A stretch of 64,000 nucleotides of DNA, taken from Staphylococcus kloosii. Its GTDB lineage: Bacteria > Bacillota > Bacilli > Staphylococcales > Staphylococcaceae. Position 1 is the stretch's first letter. Each line of letters begins with the position of its first letter. Below the pieces are notes generated by a model. That model made no database searches, was not told the DNA's origin, and saw only the letters and a program-made list of their open reading frames with translations. The stretch lies in the NCBI RefSeq assembly GCF_003019255.1, contig NZ_CP027846.1, positions 62,001-126,000 of the forward strand. The letters run 5' to 3'. Below are positions 27,001 to 34,999 of the stretch, one piece after another. Made by a program: the position numbers and the translations under genes.

Positions 27001-28547
27001 GGCACCTTATCTTCTTCTAGTTGTCGAACTACATCATCCCACTCTGGTCCTAAGTTTGTTAAATTCACCGTCTCTTCTGCTACTTCTGGCACCTTATCTT
27101 CTTCTAGTTGTCGAACTACGTCATCCCATTTTGCTTCTAGATTCGTTAAGTCTACCGTCTCTTCTGTTACTTCTGGCACCTTATCTTCTTCAAATTGGCG
27201 AACTACGTCATCCCACTCTGGTCCTAGCTTTGTTAAATCTACTGTTTCTTCTTCAAATGCCACATTCTGATTTGAATTATTAGTTGCATCTGACACTGCT
27301 CCGTTTGATGCTTGTGCTCCCACAGCTCCTTGAACTGGCGCAGAGAATGCCGCTAAATTCCCATTACTACTTGAGGCATTATTATTAGCTGGTGAACCTG
27401 CTGCTGAAGGTGGCGTTTGGTTATTTGGTGACACACTATTATTTGATGCAACTGAGTTATTATTTTGTGGATTTGAATTTGCTACAGAATCGCTTTTTGG
27501 ACGTGCTGGTAAAATCCAATTTGCTAAACTTGGGTCTAATGCTCCATTACTACTACCATAAGGAGAACCAAATGGTGAAGGTGGTTTAGGAGCTGATGGT
27601 GCTGATGGTGCTGATGGCACAGTTGGAGAATTATTATTCTGCTGTGTTGTTGCATTATTGTTGCTTTGCTGTGGTGGAGTGTTTTGGAATCCACTTAAAG
27701 ATGGTACTTGTGTCCCGTCTGATAAAGTTACAGTTCCATATTGATCTACATTAGTTACATTTTTACCTAGTGCACCTGCAACTGCTGATCCCAATTGATT
27801 ACCCTGGGTAGTTGAAGGATTATTTTGTGGTTGTATTGATGGTAATAACCAACTTGACAAGTCTAAATGTCTCCCAGCCAAATTACCTCCAAATGGTGAA
27901 TTAAAACTAATAGGTGCACCAAATGGATTATTATTTCTAACTGGTTGAATAACTGGCTGGTTACCTTGTGAACCTGTAAAACCACCTAAAGATGGCACTT
28001 GTGTCCCATCTGATAAAGTCACTGTTCCATATTGATCTACACTTACTGCATCTTTGCCTAATACGTTCCCCACACTAGATTTCAATTGATCTTCAGGTGA
28101 AAGCGAACCGTTTTGATTACTTGATTGTCCCTGAACGTTAGCTGGAATGGATTGATTATTTGTCGAACTACTATTAGCAGATCGTGAAGGCAAACTGAGC
28201 GAGTTTGAACGTCCAGAATCCAGTGATGTCGTATTGATTGGGTTTAATGCACCAAAATAATTGGCTCCTGTGTTACGACCATAATAGTTATATTGTGGTC
28301 CATTAGCGCTACCAGCATTCAAAGAATTCGTGAGTACCGGATTTAAAGTCGAGTAATAATTGTGACCCGCTGCACCATTTGTTGAGTTGAATTGTCTATT
28401 TTCTACTTCAGCAGCTTTAGTCGTATCATTGTATAGTCCAAATATAAATATTGAAGAAACAAGTGCTGAAATAACGCCTACTTTATACTTTCTTAATGAA
28501 TAATTTTTTTGATTTTTTTTACTTAGATCATTAAAATATCGCTTCAT
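24051..28547 (-). CDS. YSIRK/LPXTG cell-wall-anchored protein with 29 tandem repeats
   Basis: This 1,498-residue surface protein has a YSIRK-type signal peptide (YSLRKYKVGVIS at about residues 16-27, cleavage near KAAE). Residues about 47-432 are disordered, rich in Asn, Ser, Pro and Gly. They contain two copies of a module around VDQYGTVTLSDGTQVPSL and paired Tyr/Asn-rich blocks. Residues 433-1281 are 29 tandem repeats of 29 or 30 residues in two types. Residues 1282-1462 are an Asn/Ser/Lys-rich wall-spanning part. LPNTG at 1463-1467, a hydrophobic stretch and RRKKQQD form the sortase A signal. I do not recognise the protein and see no known ligand-binding domain. The ribosome site GAGAGGA is 13 nt from the start ATG, with a three-codon frame in between. 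Confidence 0.93.
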   Translation of the reverse strand: MKRYFNDLSKKNQKNYSLRKYKVGVISALVSSIFIFGLYNDTTKAAEVENRQFNSTNGAAGHNYYSTLNPVLTNSLNAGSANGPQYNYYGRNTGANYFGALNPINTTSLDSGRSNSLSLPSRSANSSSTNNQSIPANVQGQSSNQNGSLSPEDQLKSSVGNVLGKDAVSVDQYGTVTLSDGTQVPSLGGFTGSQGNQPVIQPVRNNNPFGAPISFNSPFGGNLAGRHLDLSSWLLPSIQPQNNPSTTQGNQLGSAVAGALGKNVTNVDQYGTVTLSDGTQVPSLSGFQNTPPQQSNNNATTQQNNNSPTVPSAPSAPSAPKPPSPFGSPYGSSNGALDPSLANWILPARPKSDSVANSNPQNNNSVASNNSVSPNNQTPPSAAGSPANNNASSSNGNLAAFSAPVQGAVGAQASNGAVSDATNNSNQNVAFEEETVDLTKLGPEWDDVVRQFEEDKVPEVTEETVDLTNLEAKWDDVVRQLEEDKVPEVAEETVNLTNLGPEWDDVVRQLEEDKVPEVAEETVDLTNLEAKWDDVVRQLEEDKVPERIEETVDLTNLEARWDDVVRQLEEDKVPEIAEETVDLTNLEAKWDDVVRQLEEDKVPERTEETIDLTKLGTEWDGVVKDLEAQKPAPQSQGETIDLTNLGAEWDDVVRQLEEDKVPERTEETIDLTNLEARWDDVVRQLEEGKVPERTEETIDLTKLGTEWDGVVKDLEAQKAAPQSQGETIDLTNLGPEWDDVTRQLEEDKVPERTEETVDLTNLDAKWDDVVRQLEEDKVPERTEETIDLTKLGTEWDGIVKDLEAQKAATETNEETIDLTDLGPEWDDVVHQLEEDKVPERTEETIDLTNLEARWDDVVRQLEEGKVPERTEETIDLTKLGQEWDGVVKDLEAQKAAPQSQGETIDLTNLGPEWDDVVRQLEENKVPERTEETIDLTNLGAEWDDVVRQLEEGKVPERTEETIDLTKLGTEWDGVVKDLEVQKAAPQSQEETIDLTNLGPEWDDVVRQLEEDKVPERTEETIDLTKLGSEWDGVVKDLESQKAAPQSQEETIDLTNLGPEWDDVVRQLEEDKIPERTEETIDLTDLGSEWDDVVRQLEEDKVPERTEETIDLTKLGQEWDGVVKDLEAQKAAPKTNEETIDLTDLGPEWDDVVRQLEEDKVPERTEETIDLIDLGAEWDDVVRQLEEDKVPERTEETIDLTDLGPEWDDVVRQLEEDKVPERTEETIDLTDLGEEWDDVVRQLEEDKVPERTEETIDLTKLGPEWDGVIADLDRQNQKPKGNNSQQSKPNDQMGPKKDDNLNNGNINKPGLNIPQNGNNMGSQQPKHDDKKLDNGSSKMTDMKSNNNSSKDIKNKAGEMRDNQSPKMNDKSISKANNLSGKQLMNGDSSNSKNGMNNSSSTGTVQKAMNNSNAKNNMQSSNVKVSSSDSKAVKSSKQTSAVTKAKQVKSAKQMIKQKSTNSKKLPNTGANDSINAPILGATLSLLDTLTLVSRRKKQQD
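24705..27251 (-). repeat. Tandem coding repeat array: 21 D-type and 8 G-type units
   Basis: There are 29 units in frame within the LPXTG gene. The D-type (29 residues, 87 nt) reads EETIDLTNLGPEWDDVVRQ then LEEDKVPERT. The G-type (30 residues, 90 nt) reads EETIDLTKLGTEWDGVVKD then LEAQKAAPQSQ. From the N terminus, units 1-6 are all D-type, more diverse, and often have EAKW or EARW. From unit 7 on, G-type units occur at 7, 10, 13, 16, 19, 21, 24 and 29, mostly giving a D-D-G supercycle of 264 nt. Confidence 0.95.
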
Positions 28548-28555
28548 AGTGGCAT
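28544..28555 (-). other. Three-codon leader frame overlapping the LPXTG gene start
   Basis: ATG CCA CTA TGA lies with ideal spacing (5 nt) behind GAGAGGA. Its stop codon overlaps the ATG of the surface-protein gene (CTATGAAG). The main ATG is 13 nt from the ribosome site, so it may be read by termination-reinitiation. Seen in sequence; the function is inferred. Confidence 0.35.
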
Positions 28556-28701
28556 CTAAATCTCCTCTCTATGCTAAAAAATTATTTTCTTAAGTTATTA
28601 TATTCCTATGATTTTCATTTAGAAGGAGAATTCGGAAAGTAGTAAAATGTAGCACTAAAATAAGTAAAAAATAGCAGGAAATTTTGTTGGTACCATAAAA
28701 A

Positions 28702-28727
28702 AAGCATAGTGGATATTCACTATGCTT
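28702..28727 (-). terminator. Terminator of the esterase gene
   Basis: AAGCATAGTG pairs with CACTATGCTT (10 bp, 6-nt loop), followed on the minus strand by TTTTTATGG. Confidence 0.9.
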
Positions 28728-28745
28728 GTCATCATTTAATTCTCT

Positions 28746-29486
28746 TTAATTAAACTGTGTTAAAAAAGCTAATGTGTCTTCTTCAACCGCTTCTTTACCT
28801 TTCCCTTGCGTCATCAAATGATGACATAAATCATAACCTTTAATTGATTTTTTAGAATGCTCAATTTGATTATAAATATAATTGGCACTTTTCTCGTATG
28901 AAAGTTCATCTTCTTTACCATACTTAATCGCAATAGGAACGTCTATATGTTTAACATTAGACATAATATCGTCAACCATACGCTTAAACTCATATAACCC
29001 CGCTTCATATTGAGGAATCAATGCAATTTGTCGATTAATCTCATCTTCATCTAAACCAAGTAGTTGCCCCATTCGTGAACCATAGTTTTTAAGCCGCATT
29101 TCTAGACTTGCATCGCCCTTTTTATATGGTGTAGACATAACGACGACTGAATGCACTTCTTGTTCTTCAGCAAGTTTTAAAGATAATAATCCGCCAAGAG
29201 ATACTCCTAGCACCGTGATTTTTTTATAACCTTCTTCTTTCAATTGCTGGTAACCAGCCAATGCATCTTGCCACCAATCTTGTATGGTATACTGCATTAA
29301 CTCTGAAATCATTAGACCATGTCCTCGATATGCCGGCACTAAACACGTATATCCTGCCTTATTTAGCTTAGTAGCTAATAATTTAACGTCTCTAACCGTT
29401 CCAGTAAATGAATGTAATAATAATACTGCGTGTTGCGCATTTTCATTTTCTAAATAAATTGGATTAGGTTCTTTTACTTTAATCAT
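28746..29486 (-). CDS. Carboxylesterase (Est30-like alpha/beta hydrolase)
   Basis: This 246-residue alpha/beta hydrolase resembles the Est30/YvaK carboxylesterases. LLLHSFTGT forms the oxyanion loop, Ser96 in GVSLGG is the nucleophile, Asp in KYGKEDELSY the acid and the His pair in YDLCHHLM the base. There is no signal peptide, so it is cytosolic. It hydrolyses short-chain esters; the natural substrate is unknown. It lies 74 nt after an MFS transporter gene on the same strand, and the two may share a transcript. Confidence 0.88.
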   Translation of the reverse strand: MIKVKEPNPIYLENENAQHAVLLLHSFTGTVRDVKLLATKLNKAGYTCLVPAYRGHGLMISELMQYTIQDWWQDALAGYQQLKEEGYKKITVLGVSLGGLLSLKLAEEQEVHSVVVMSTPYKKGDASLEMRLKNYGSRMGQLLGLDEDEINRQIALIPQYEAGLYEFKRMVDDIMSNVKHIDVPIAIKYGKEDELSYEKSANYIYNQIEHSKKSIKGYDLCHHLMTQGKGKEAVEEDTLAFLTQFN

Positions 29487-29560
29487 TTCTATTTGTCACT
29501 CCAAGTTATTAATTATAAAACTTACTATTTATCTATATATGACAATTAATTATAAGTATA

Positions 29561-30772
29561 TTATTGATCATCCTCAATAAATTTATTTTCAGCTGCTGGA
29601 TAACCAAATATTAGTACTAGTACTGCCATTGTTATCAAGGCTATAATTGCTGAATTCCAATGGCCTGTTGTATCGTGCAACCAACCTACAAAAAATGGCC
29701 CAACTGCAGCAATTAAGTAACCAATAGATTGTCCAAACCCTGATAATGCAATGCTACCTTTACTTGAACGTGCTCGAATAGAGAAAAACGTCATACACAA
29801 ACTGAAACATGCACCCATTGCTAATCCTATAATGAGAATACCTATTACTAAGAATATTAATGCACGTGTAAAGAATAGGCAGTAACCAATAATAAATAAA
29901 AGTGCAATTACAACTACTAACATTCTTTGGTCTTTTAATTTAGATGCTAGTATAGGAAAAACAAAGGTCATAGGTACTTGCGCAAATTGACTCAACATAA
30001 ATAAGTAACCCGCAGTACTCGGGCTTAAACCGCGATCCATCAAAATAGTTGGAATCCAAGCCACATTTGTATAAAAAATCATGGATTGAAACGCCATTAC
30101 CATAGCTATCATCCATGCTAATTTTGACTTAAGTACTTTAACTTTTTTATTACTGTCTGGGTGGTTTGATTGATTGATGTGATCTCGCCGCTCTTTTTTG
30201 ACTCCTTTACTCACGTTAGGCAACCAGAGCACCAAAGCAATAACACCGAATACGATCCAAAATGCTAATGAAAGTCTAAAACCTAATGGAGATATTTGAG
30301 ATAATGGTACACTTGCACCTCCTCCTATCCCAGCAGTGAAATTCATGGTTCCACTATACATTCCTGTCGCAATACCTATTTGAGCTGGAAATGACCATTT
30401 GACGTAACTTGGTAATACGACATTGCCAAAAGCAATCGCTACACCTAGCAATACCGTCCCAATAATAAATAAATTGAAATCTCCTAACACTCTTATGACA
30501 AGCGCTATTATTAACAATAGCGTACTGTATACAATCGTTCGCGACATCGTTAACTTATCAACCACTTTTGATACCAAAGGAGAAACTATGGCAAATACGA
30601 GTAATGGTATAGTTGTTAAAATACCTGCAACACTATTATTAATATGCATGGCATCTTTAATGTGATCAATGACTGGGCCGACAGCAGTCAAAGGCGCACG
30701 TAACGTCGATGCTACAAAAACAACCGCAAAGACGATGGCCCAATTTTTAGTTATTTTAGCTGACTCGTCCAT
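29561..30772 (-). CDS. CynX/NimT family MFS transporter
   Basis: This 403-residue major-facilitator protein has 12 predicted helices and belongs to the CynX/NimT group (cyanate or 2-nitroimidazole transporter-like). Typical features are the N-terminal STLRAPLTAVGPVID and the central loop after GVKKERRD. The ATG follows AGGAGGAAG. The substrate cannot be told, as family members move cyanate, nitroimidazoles or unknown anions. It is upstream of the esterase gene on the same strand. Confidence 0.88.
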   Translation of the reverse strand: MDESAKITKNWAIVFAVVFVASTLRAPLTAVGPVIDHIKDAMHINNSVAGILTTIPLLVFAIVSPLVSKVVDKLTMSRTIVYSTLLLIIALVIRVLGDFNLFIIGTVLLGVAIAFGNVVLPSYVKWSFPAQIGIATGMYSGTMNFTAGIGGGASVPLSQISPLGFRLSLAFWIVFGVIALVLWLPNVSKGVKKERRDHINQSNHPDSNKKVKVLKSKLAWMIAMVMAFQSMIFYTNVAWIPTILMDRGLSPSTAGYLFMLSQFAQVPMTFVFPILASKLKDQRMLVVVIALLFIIGYCLFFTRALIFLVIGILIIGLAMGACFSLCMTFFSIRARSSKGSIALSGFGQSIGYLIAAVGPFFVGWLHDTTGHWNSAIIALITMAVLVLIFGYPAAENKFIEDDQ

Positions 30773-31031
30773 ATTACTTCCTCCTATTTATATGTAAATT
30801 ACATTTTCATTTTAAATTTCTCTACAATTCCTTTTGTGTGATTCAACAGTATTTTTTCAAATTATATACACTCTATTTTAGACTTTTATTTCTCTTTTGC
30901 TAACCACCATTTTAAATGTTTTAAAATTTCTAATAATTTTTATATTATTTTTCAAAACCAACAGGTTTGCTTTGCTAACTAAAAAGCGTTAAAATTTGTA
31001 ATTGTGAAGTTTTAGAAAAGAGGTAATGTAT

Positions 31032-32465
31032 ATGTCGTCTGAAATGATATCGACTAAAAAAAGAAATACGATTATTTTTGTAATGCTCAGCAGTGCTTTC
31101 GTTGCAATGCTTAACCAAACATTACTTAACACTGCTTTACCAGCCATTACAACCGGTTTAAAAATTGATGAAACAACGGCTCAGTGGCTTATCACAGGGT
31201 TCATGTTAGTTAACGGAATTATGATTCCTCTAACTGCATTCTTAATGGACCGGTTCCATACACGTCCATTATATATTTTCTCGATGAGCGCCTTTTTAGT
31301 GGGCTCTATCTTAGCAGCATTCTCTCCTACCTTTAGCTTACTGATGGTAGCCAGAGTTATTCAAGCTATTGGCGCAGGTTTATTACTGCCACTAATGCAA
31401 TTCACAGTATTTACTTTATTCCCTTCCGAGAAACGTGGTTTCGCGATGGGACTTACAGGGATTGTTGCACAAACAGCGCCGGCAATTGGTCCAACACTAA
31501 CTGGATTTCTTATTGATACATTCAGTTGGAGAGCACCATTTATCGTTGTAGCAACAATAGCTATCATCGCATTTATTATAGGTATTATCTTTGTAGAAAG
31601 TAACAACACGACTAAACATACAGAACTAGATAAAACATCTGTTATCTATTCAACACTAGGTTTCGGCCTTATGTTATATGCATTTAGTAGTGCGGGTAAC
31701 TTAGGATTCAATTCACCTATCGTTATCATTTCACTAATTATCGGGTTAATCATTGTTGCGATCTTTGTTACAAGACAAATTAAAATCGATAACCCACTAT
31801 TAAATTTGAAAGTATTCGCAAATAGAACTTTTGCATTATCTTCAGTAAGTTCAATGATTCTATTTATTGGTATCGTTGGACCAGCGTTATTAATTCCTAT
31901 ATACATTCAATCTAGTTTAGGACTATCTGCAATTCTTTCAGGTTTCGTTATCTTACCTGGTGCAGTTGTTAACGCATTTATGTCAGTTTATACGGGTAAA
32001 ATTTATGATAAATATGGTTTGAAAGTATTAGCCATTCCCGGCTTTATAATATTAATAATTATGACTATATTGCATTGCTTCTTATCTTCAAATACGCCTT
32101 ATTGGTATGTAGTTGTTATATATGCAATAAGAATGTTTTCAGTAGCTTTAATCATCATGCCATTAAATACTAAAGGCGTTAATGCACTAAATTCAGAAAA
32201 CATTTCTCATGGTACGGCAATTATGAACTTTTTACGTATAATGGCAGGTGCGATAGGCACAGCTGTTATGATAACTATCTTAGCCATTGTAAGAAAAAGC
32301 TATGCCGCTCAACATGCTATGACTGAAGGCAAAACAGTTATGAATCAACATGCTACAGTACAAGGTATAGATGCAGCATTTATCTTTACGACTATCTTAT
32401 TGATCATTGGCTTTATTTGTACGTTATTCATTAAAAATGATAAAAAACAAACAGTCCGTAAATAA
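31032..32465 (+). CDS. DHA2-family multidrug MFS transporter
   Basis: This 477-residue, 14-helix transporter belongs to the EmrB/QacA (DHA2) drug:proton antiporter family. AMLNQTLLNTALPAI is motif D1, MDRFHTRPLYIFS motif A and RVIQAIGAGLLLPLMQF motif B. The closest known type is the LmrB/MdrM group of staphylococci and bacilli. The second of two close ATGs is chosen because AGAGGT is then 8 nt away. A terminator follows. Drugs exported are unknown. Confidence 0.9.
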   Translation: MSSEMISTKKRNTIIFVMLSSAFVAMLNQTLLNTALPAITTGLKIDETTAQWLITGFMLVNGIMIPLTAFLMDRFHTRPLYIFSMSAFLVGSILAAFSPTFSLLMVARVIQAIGAGLLLPLMQFTVFTLFPSEKRGFAMGLTGIVAQTAPAIGPTLTGFLIDTFSWRAPFIVVATIAIIAFIIGIIFVESNNTTKHTELDKTSVIYSTLGFGLMLYAFSSAGNLGFNSPIVIISLIIGLIIVAIFVTRQIKIDNPLLNLKVFANRTFALSSVSSMILFIGIVGPALLIPIYIQSSLGLSAILSGFVILPGAVVNAFMSVYTGKIYDKYGLKVLAIPGFIILIIMTILHCFLSSNTPYWYVVVIYAIRMFSVALIIMPLNTKGVNALNSENISHGTAIMNFLRIMAGAIGTAVMITILAIVRKSYAAQHAMTEGKTVMNQHATVQGIDAAFIFTTILLIIGFICTLFIKNDKKQTVRK

Positions 32466-32472
32466 ATTAAAT

Positions 32473-32498
32473 CCACACGCCTATATTGAGGTGTGTGG
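32473..32498 (+). terminator. Terminator of the DHA2 transporter gene
   Basis: CCACACGCCT pairs with AGGTGTGTGG (one G-U), then a run of seven T. Confidence 0.92.
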
Positions 32499-32506
32499 TT
32501 TTTTTA

Positions 32507-32526
32507 AATGTTTCATACGAAACATT
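32507..32526. promoter_or_regulatory. Perfect 8-bp inverted repeat, possible operator
   Basis: AATGTTTC-ATAC-GAAACATT is symmetrical and lies between the transporter terminator and the DUF805 gene, 113 bp before its ATG. It has no T-run, so it is more like a protein-binding site than a terminator. The binding protein is unknown. Confidence 0.4.
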
Positions 32527-32638
32527 GTTATAAACTATTAATAACTTTACTTATAATTTATAATGATTTGATATATTAGTGTAAATGTATTATTATTTAA
32601 CACAATATAAAATATTTAAAAAATAAGGTGGATTTTAT

Positions 32639-33124
32639 ATGTTGCATTACTACAAATTGTATTGGCTTAACGCTTTTAAAATTCATGGCAGATCCCGACG
32701 TAAGGAATTTTGGTATCCTGTATTAGTCAATATAATTATTACGATTATTGCGGGTATACTTAATTCGTTTTTACCTATTCCAAAAGGCTTGTCATATACT
32801 ATCGGAATTATTTTTTCAATTGCAAACTACATACCTAGTTTTACCGTTATGGTAAGAAGATTTCACGATACCGGTATGACAATGAAAATACCTATGATCT
32901 TATACATATTTATGATTTTAGATGATATTAGTGACGTAATTCCAAAATCAAACTTTAAATTTGATTTGAACTTTAACAATGCACTTAACATTACAATTTC
33001 TATTATTATCATTGTTATTGTAGCCGCATTTTTAATACTATGTATTTTCTCTCTTGCAGTATGTTGTACGAGAGGTAACGAATATTCAAACAAATACGGT
33101 GCGAATCCTAAATATGTAAATTAG
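32639..33124 (+). CDS. DUF805 family membrane protein
   Basis: This 161-residue protein has four membrane helices and the DUF805 pattern. An N-terminal LYWLNAFKIHGRSRRKEFW (family form W-x-FxGRxxRxEFW), the IxRRFHDTG motif after helix 2 (MVRRFHDTGMT), and a C-terminal RGNEYSNKYGANP are all present. The family is widespread and its function unknown; phage-related or stress roles have been suggested. The start follows AAGGTGG. Confidence 0.85.
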   Translation: MLHYYKLYWLNAFKIHGRSRRKEFWYPVLVNIIITIIAGILNSFLPIPKGLSYTIGIIFSIANYIPSFTVMVRRFHDTGMTMKIPMILYIFMILDDISDVIPKSNFKFDLNFNNALNITISIIIIVIVAAFLILCIFSLAVCCTRGNEYSNKYGANPKYVN

Positions 33125-33175
33125 TTAAAATTATTGTCTCTATTCATTTTTTATTGAAGCATCATATGTGTATAA

Positions 33176-33207
33176 AAAAGCGGGCCCGATGAAACGGGTC
33201 CGCTTTT
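33176..33207. terminator. Bidirectional terminator (13-bp GC-rich stem)
   Basis: AAAAGCGGGCCCG pairs with CGGGTCCGCTTTT (one G-U) around ATGAAA. It separates the convergent DUF805 and PepSY genes and has T tracts on both strands. Confidence 0.92.
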
Positions 33208-33244
33208 CTAATTGTTTAATAAAATTAGTGCTTAATCACACTAA

Positions 33245-33787
33245 TTAGTCATCTTTTTCGTTACTTAGGACTTTACCATTTTTGGCATTAATAGATATTT
33301 CGTGTGTAGTTTTACCTTTTTTCAAGTCCATGTCGTAAACTAATTTACCTTTATCTTTAGATAATGACCATTCACTTACATCGCCATTAAATTTGTTTTG
33401 TCCTTTTTTAAGTGCTTTTTTATAGCTTATTGCATCGCTATATTTAAAGTTTTCACTTTTATCGATGTGATCTTCTTTTTCAGTTTCTTTACTTAAAACT
33501 TTGTTAGACTTGTTGGCGACAATAACTTCTGATTCTTTACCTTTTTTCTGTTGTGCAATTTTATAAGCCCATTTGCCGTGACTCTTCTCGAAAGCTATTT
33601 CTTTAACTTTTTGGCCACCATATACACTTTTAGCTTTTTTAACAGCTTGTTTTGGTGACGTCTTAATTTGGCTCACCTTAATTGTATCTTTACTTTTAGC
33701 ATTTGCAGTCTGTGCACCTGCGCCTCCACTAAAACCAGCAAGTAAAGCACCGGACAACGCTACTGCAGTTAGTCTTTTGAATTTCAT
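33245..33787 (-). CDS. Secreted protein with two PepSY-type domains
   Basis: This 180-residue exported protein has a signal peptide (MKFKRLTAVALSGALLAGF, cleavage near ANAKS). Two PepSY-like units follow (about residues 42-95 and 112-178), each starting with KQAVKKA/KKALKKG and ending in a strand pair such as HEISINAKNGKVLS. There is no lipobox Cys, so it is probably released or loosely bound. PepSY domains are often linked to protease inhibition. The ATG at 33787 is preferred over a TTG 6 nt upstream for ribosome-site spacing (AAGGAGG). Confidence 0.82.
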   Translation of the reverse strand: MKFKRLTAVALSGALLAGFSGGAGAQTANAKSKDTIKVSQIKTSPKQAVKKAKSVYGGQKVKEIAFEKSHGKWAYKIAQQKKGKESEVIVANKSNKVLSKETEKEDHIDKSENFKYSDAISYKKALKKGQNKFNGDVSEWSLSKDKGKLVYDMDLKKGKTTHEISINAKNGKVLSNEKDD

Positions 33788-33929
33788 AAACAATCAACCT
33801 CCTTACGTGTAATTTTCCCATTATACATTGTATAAAACACATTTTATTTAAAATTTTTAAGCACTGAATTTAGAAAACGCGTCACTCTAGTTTTCACTAA
33901 ATTACAATATTACTTAGGAAAATATAATT

Positions 33930-34910
33930 TTATAAGGTCCATTTAATCAAAGTCGAAGCGTAAGCGAGTCCACCACCGAAACCGACAAGCAATAATTTAT
34001 CACCTTTATTAATTTTATTTTCTTGAATAGCTAAATCAATAGCAAGTGGTATCGTAGCCGATGATGTATTGCCATAATATGCTAAACTCATGAGTGCCTT
34101 TTCTTTAGCGATATTAGACTTATCACAAATTGACTCGACCATTCGTGCATTTGCACTATGTGGCACAAACCAATCGATATCTTCCTTGTCATAATCACTC
34201 TTATCAATTGTTTCATTAATGATATGAGGGACATTTCCAACTGCCCATTTATATACCCCACGACCGTTTTGAACAATGTTGCCTTCGTTTTCCAATTGTT
34301 CGCCAAACATTTCTTGAGATAGTTCACTGCAATATAAATTATGGCCTTTGTCGCCATCAGATCCTGATGTACTTGCTATAAAGCTAGCATCAGTTTCACT
34401 ATATTCCACTAAAAAGGCACCTGCACCATCACCAAACAATATACATGTACTCCTATCCTCATAATCTGTAATTTTTGATAATGTTTCTGCACCGATTACT
34501 AATATTTTTTTATTTTGACCTGAAGTAATTAAACCATTTGCTAAATTAAGACCATAAGCAAAACCGGCACATGCTGCATTAATATCTAATGCACCTGCAT
34601 TTTTAATTCCTAATCTAGCCTGAACATATGACGCCACACTAGGTGTTTTGTAATCTGGCGTCAAAGTCGCATTAATAATCATATCAACGTCACTTAACTC
34701 AACATTATATTTTTGTTGTAAATCTAATACTGCTTGATAACTTATATCGCTCGTATACTCGTTTTGTGCAGTAATTCTGCGTTCAATTATTCCAGTTCGT
34801 TGCTGTATCCATTCATCTGAAGTCTCTACTAATTTTTCAAAATCTTGGTTCGTCATAATCTTTTCTGGCACATAAGCACCTTGCGCTGTAATTTTTGCGT
34901 ATGATTTCAT
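33930..34910 (-). CDS. fabH: Beta-ketoacyl-ACP synthase III (second FabH)
   Basis: This 326-residue KAS III starts fatty-acid synthesis by condensing an acyl-CoA primer with malonyl-ACP. The catalytic triad is visible: Cys114 (NAACAGFAYG), His251 (VPHSANARM) and Asn281 (YYGNTSS). The ATG at 34910 is chosen because AAGGTG then has good spacing. It stands alone, away from fabF, so it is probably an additional FabH rather than the housekeeping copy, or it has a specialised primer preference. A LysR gene lies immediately upstream on the same strand. Confidence 0.9.
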   Translation of the reverse strand: MKSYAKITAQGAYVPEKIMTNQDFEKLVETSDEWIQQRTGIIERRITAQNEYTSDISYQAVLDLQQKYNVELSDVDMIINATLTPDYKTPSVASYVQARLGIKNAGALDINAACAGFAYGLNLANGLITSGQNKKILVIGAETLSKITDYEDRSTCILFGDGAGAFLVEYSETDASFIASTSGSDGDKGHNLYCSELSQEMFGEQLENEGNIVQNGRGVYKWAVGNVPHIINETIDKSDYDKEDIDWFVPHSANARMVESICDKSNIAKEKALMSLAYYGNTSSATIPLAIDLAIQENKINKGDKLLLVGFGGGLAYASTLIKWTL

Positions 34911-34999
34911 TGTCGTCACCTTCATTATTTTTTATAGGACTCTAATTCATTAATTTAATCATATGCGTACAATTAGTTCAATTTAAGTTGGAAAACCAT

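Noticed and set aside
24705..27251. Regularly spaced repeats that look at first like a CRISPR array
   Set aside because: Units are 87-90 nt, contiguous without unique spacers, and stay in frame within a protein gene.
26720..27283. Open frame of 187 codons on the plus strand, rich in Leu and Pro, inside the LPXTG repeat array
   Set aside because: It is the complement of the repeat units, repeats with the same 29-codon period, and has no ribosome site. It is a shadow of the real gene.
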